Below, piece by piece: positions 63,362 through 64,000 of a stretch of DNA of 64,000 bases. The position numbers and the translations under genes are program-made. The DNA lies in the NCBI RefSeq assembly GCF_008831285.2, contig NC_045143.1:5217503-5281502 (forward strand). Reading direction: 5' to 3'. The notes beneath the pieces are model-generated. The model was given only the letters and a program-made list of their open reading frames with translations. It made no database searches and was not told the origin of the DNA. The first letter of the stretch is position 1; every line of letters begins with the position of its first letter. The stretch comes from Nymphaea colorata (lineage: Eukaryota > Streptophyta > Magnoliopsida > Nymphaeales > Nymphaeaceae).

Positions 63362-63750
63362 CTCTCGGAAGCCTATGTGTCAAGAGGCCCACCAGCATGG
63401 CCCAGCAGAACGGTGAAGATCAGAGAACCTGGAAGGAATGCGTTCGGCCATGGCCACTCTACAAGAAAAGGCAGCGTGATATACCTGCGGCTTAACGGAT
63501 TCAACCAAAACGGGCGAATTTCTCGCTGAGATTGCAGTTATTATTTTCTTTTTGGATTATTCAGTATTACTTACAAGGTCTTAAACCTTACCCCTATTGT
63601 GGTATTCTTAAATTTCGGGATTACCATCTCAGTAGTCGGAGTGTAAATCCATTTATTGTGGATGAGGCCCTAATAATTATTACTATATAACAAACGCATT
63701 TCCATTCAAAGGCTTCATCGTTATCTACATCCGTTAAACGGAGCCCACAA

Positions 63751-63860
63751 CTAGTATGGTTTAAACACCTGTTTCTTTAACTAGGTAACCTCCTCAAGCA
63801 CAAGGCTAGTATGGTTTAAACACCTGTTTCTTTAACTAGGTAACCTCCTCAAGCACAAGC
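63751..63860. repeat. Perfect 55-bp tandem duplication
   Basis: CTAGTATGGTTTAAACACC and the following bases up to CTCCTCAAGCACAAG are repeated head to tail, differing only in the last base (G versus C). A recent event. Confidence 0.95.
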
Positions 63861-64000
63861 CTACTTATTTTTTATTTAATCATGGAAACAAATAGGAGGA
63901 AACATAGGCCCTCAAAGGCTCAATATGAGAGCTAATAACAGGATAACTAAGAAGAAAAACTACGGACACATTTCGACGATATTTTATTAAGCAAGTAATA

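Larger units (their letters stand above)
63204..64000. other. Upstream region of the transporter gene to the window end
   Basis: Promoter-side sequence with the G-box and, further out, a 55-bp tandem duplication at 63751-63860. No gene is seen. Confidence 0.45.

Noticed and set aside
1-64000. CRISPR arrays, operons, rRNA genes, viral or toxin genes
   Set aside because: None were seen. The tandem repeats present lack spacer structure and the genome is that of a plant.

Overview
The window is nuclear DNA of a flowering plant. The genes have short introns with GT-AG borders and are separated by long AT-rich spacers full of microsatellites and small decayed transposable elements. The families seen (ACHT thioredoxin, GT31 galactosyltransferase, RNase T2, BPG2-type GTPase, NHL, OVATE, BURP, polyol transporter) are typical of land plants. 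First exons are GC-rich while introns and spacers are AT-rich. I cannot fix the lineage from sequence alone. No organellar, rRNA or clear functional tRNA genes were seen.

Layout from left to right. An ACHT-type thioredoxin-like gene on the minus strand (151-3212) runs off the left edge. A seven-exon beta-1,3-galactosyltransferase lies on the plus strand (4600-7771). A four-exon RNase T2-like gene on the minus strand (10234-12107) has lost every catalytic residue; possible decayed relatives lie upstream at 13.2-15.1 kb. A three-exon chloroplast-type circularly permuted GTPase of the BPG2/YqeH family is on the plus strand (15598-18607). A single-exon NDR1/HIN1-like membrane protein gene (24660-25433) has two perfect G-box palindromes about 1.2-1.3 kb upstream. 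From 25.4 to 40.5 kb there is a gene-poor, repeat-rich stretch with a duplicated 1-kb block and several TIR elements, one nested. An OVATE family repressor gene is at 40526-41710. A three-exon BURP/RD22-like gene on the minus strand is at 46783-48777. From 48.8 to 61.4 kb is a second gene-poor stretch with two target-site-flanked SINE-like insertions and a LINE remnant. A two-exon polyol/monosaccharide transporter gene is on the minus strand (61475-63203).

The genes are not an operon or an obvious cluster and their functions are unrelated: plastid redox and ribosome assembly, Golgi glycosylation, membrane defence signalling, transcriptional repression, cell wall, and sugar alcohol transport. 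The most unusual item is the intact but catalytically dead RNase T2 homologue. The next most unusual is a SINE-like insertion with an 18-bp target-site duplication but no poly(A) tail. All exon borders were worked out by hand from splice signals and reading-frame continuity, without transcript data.
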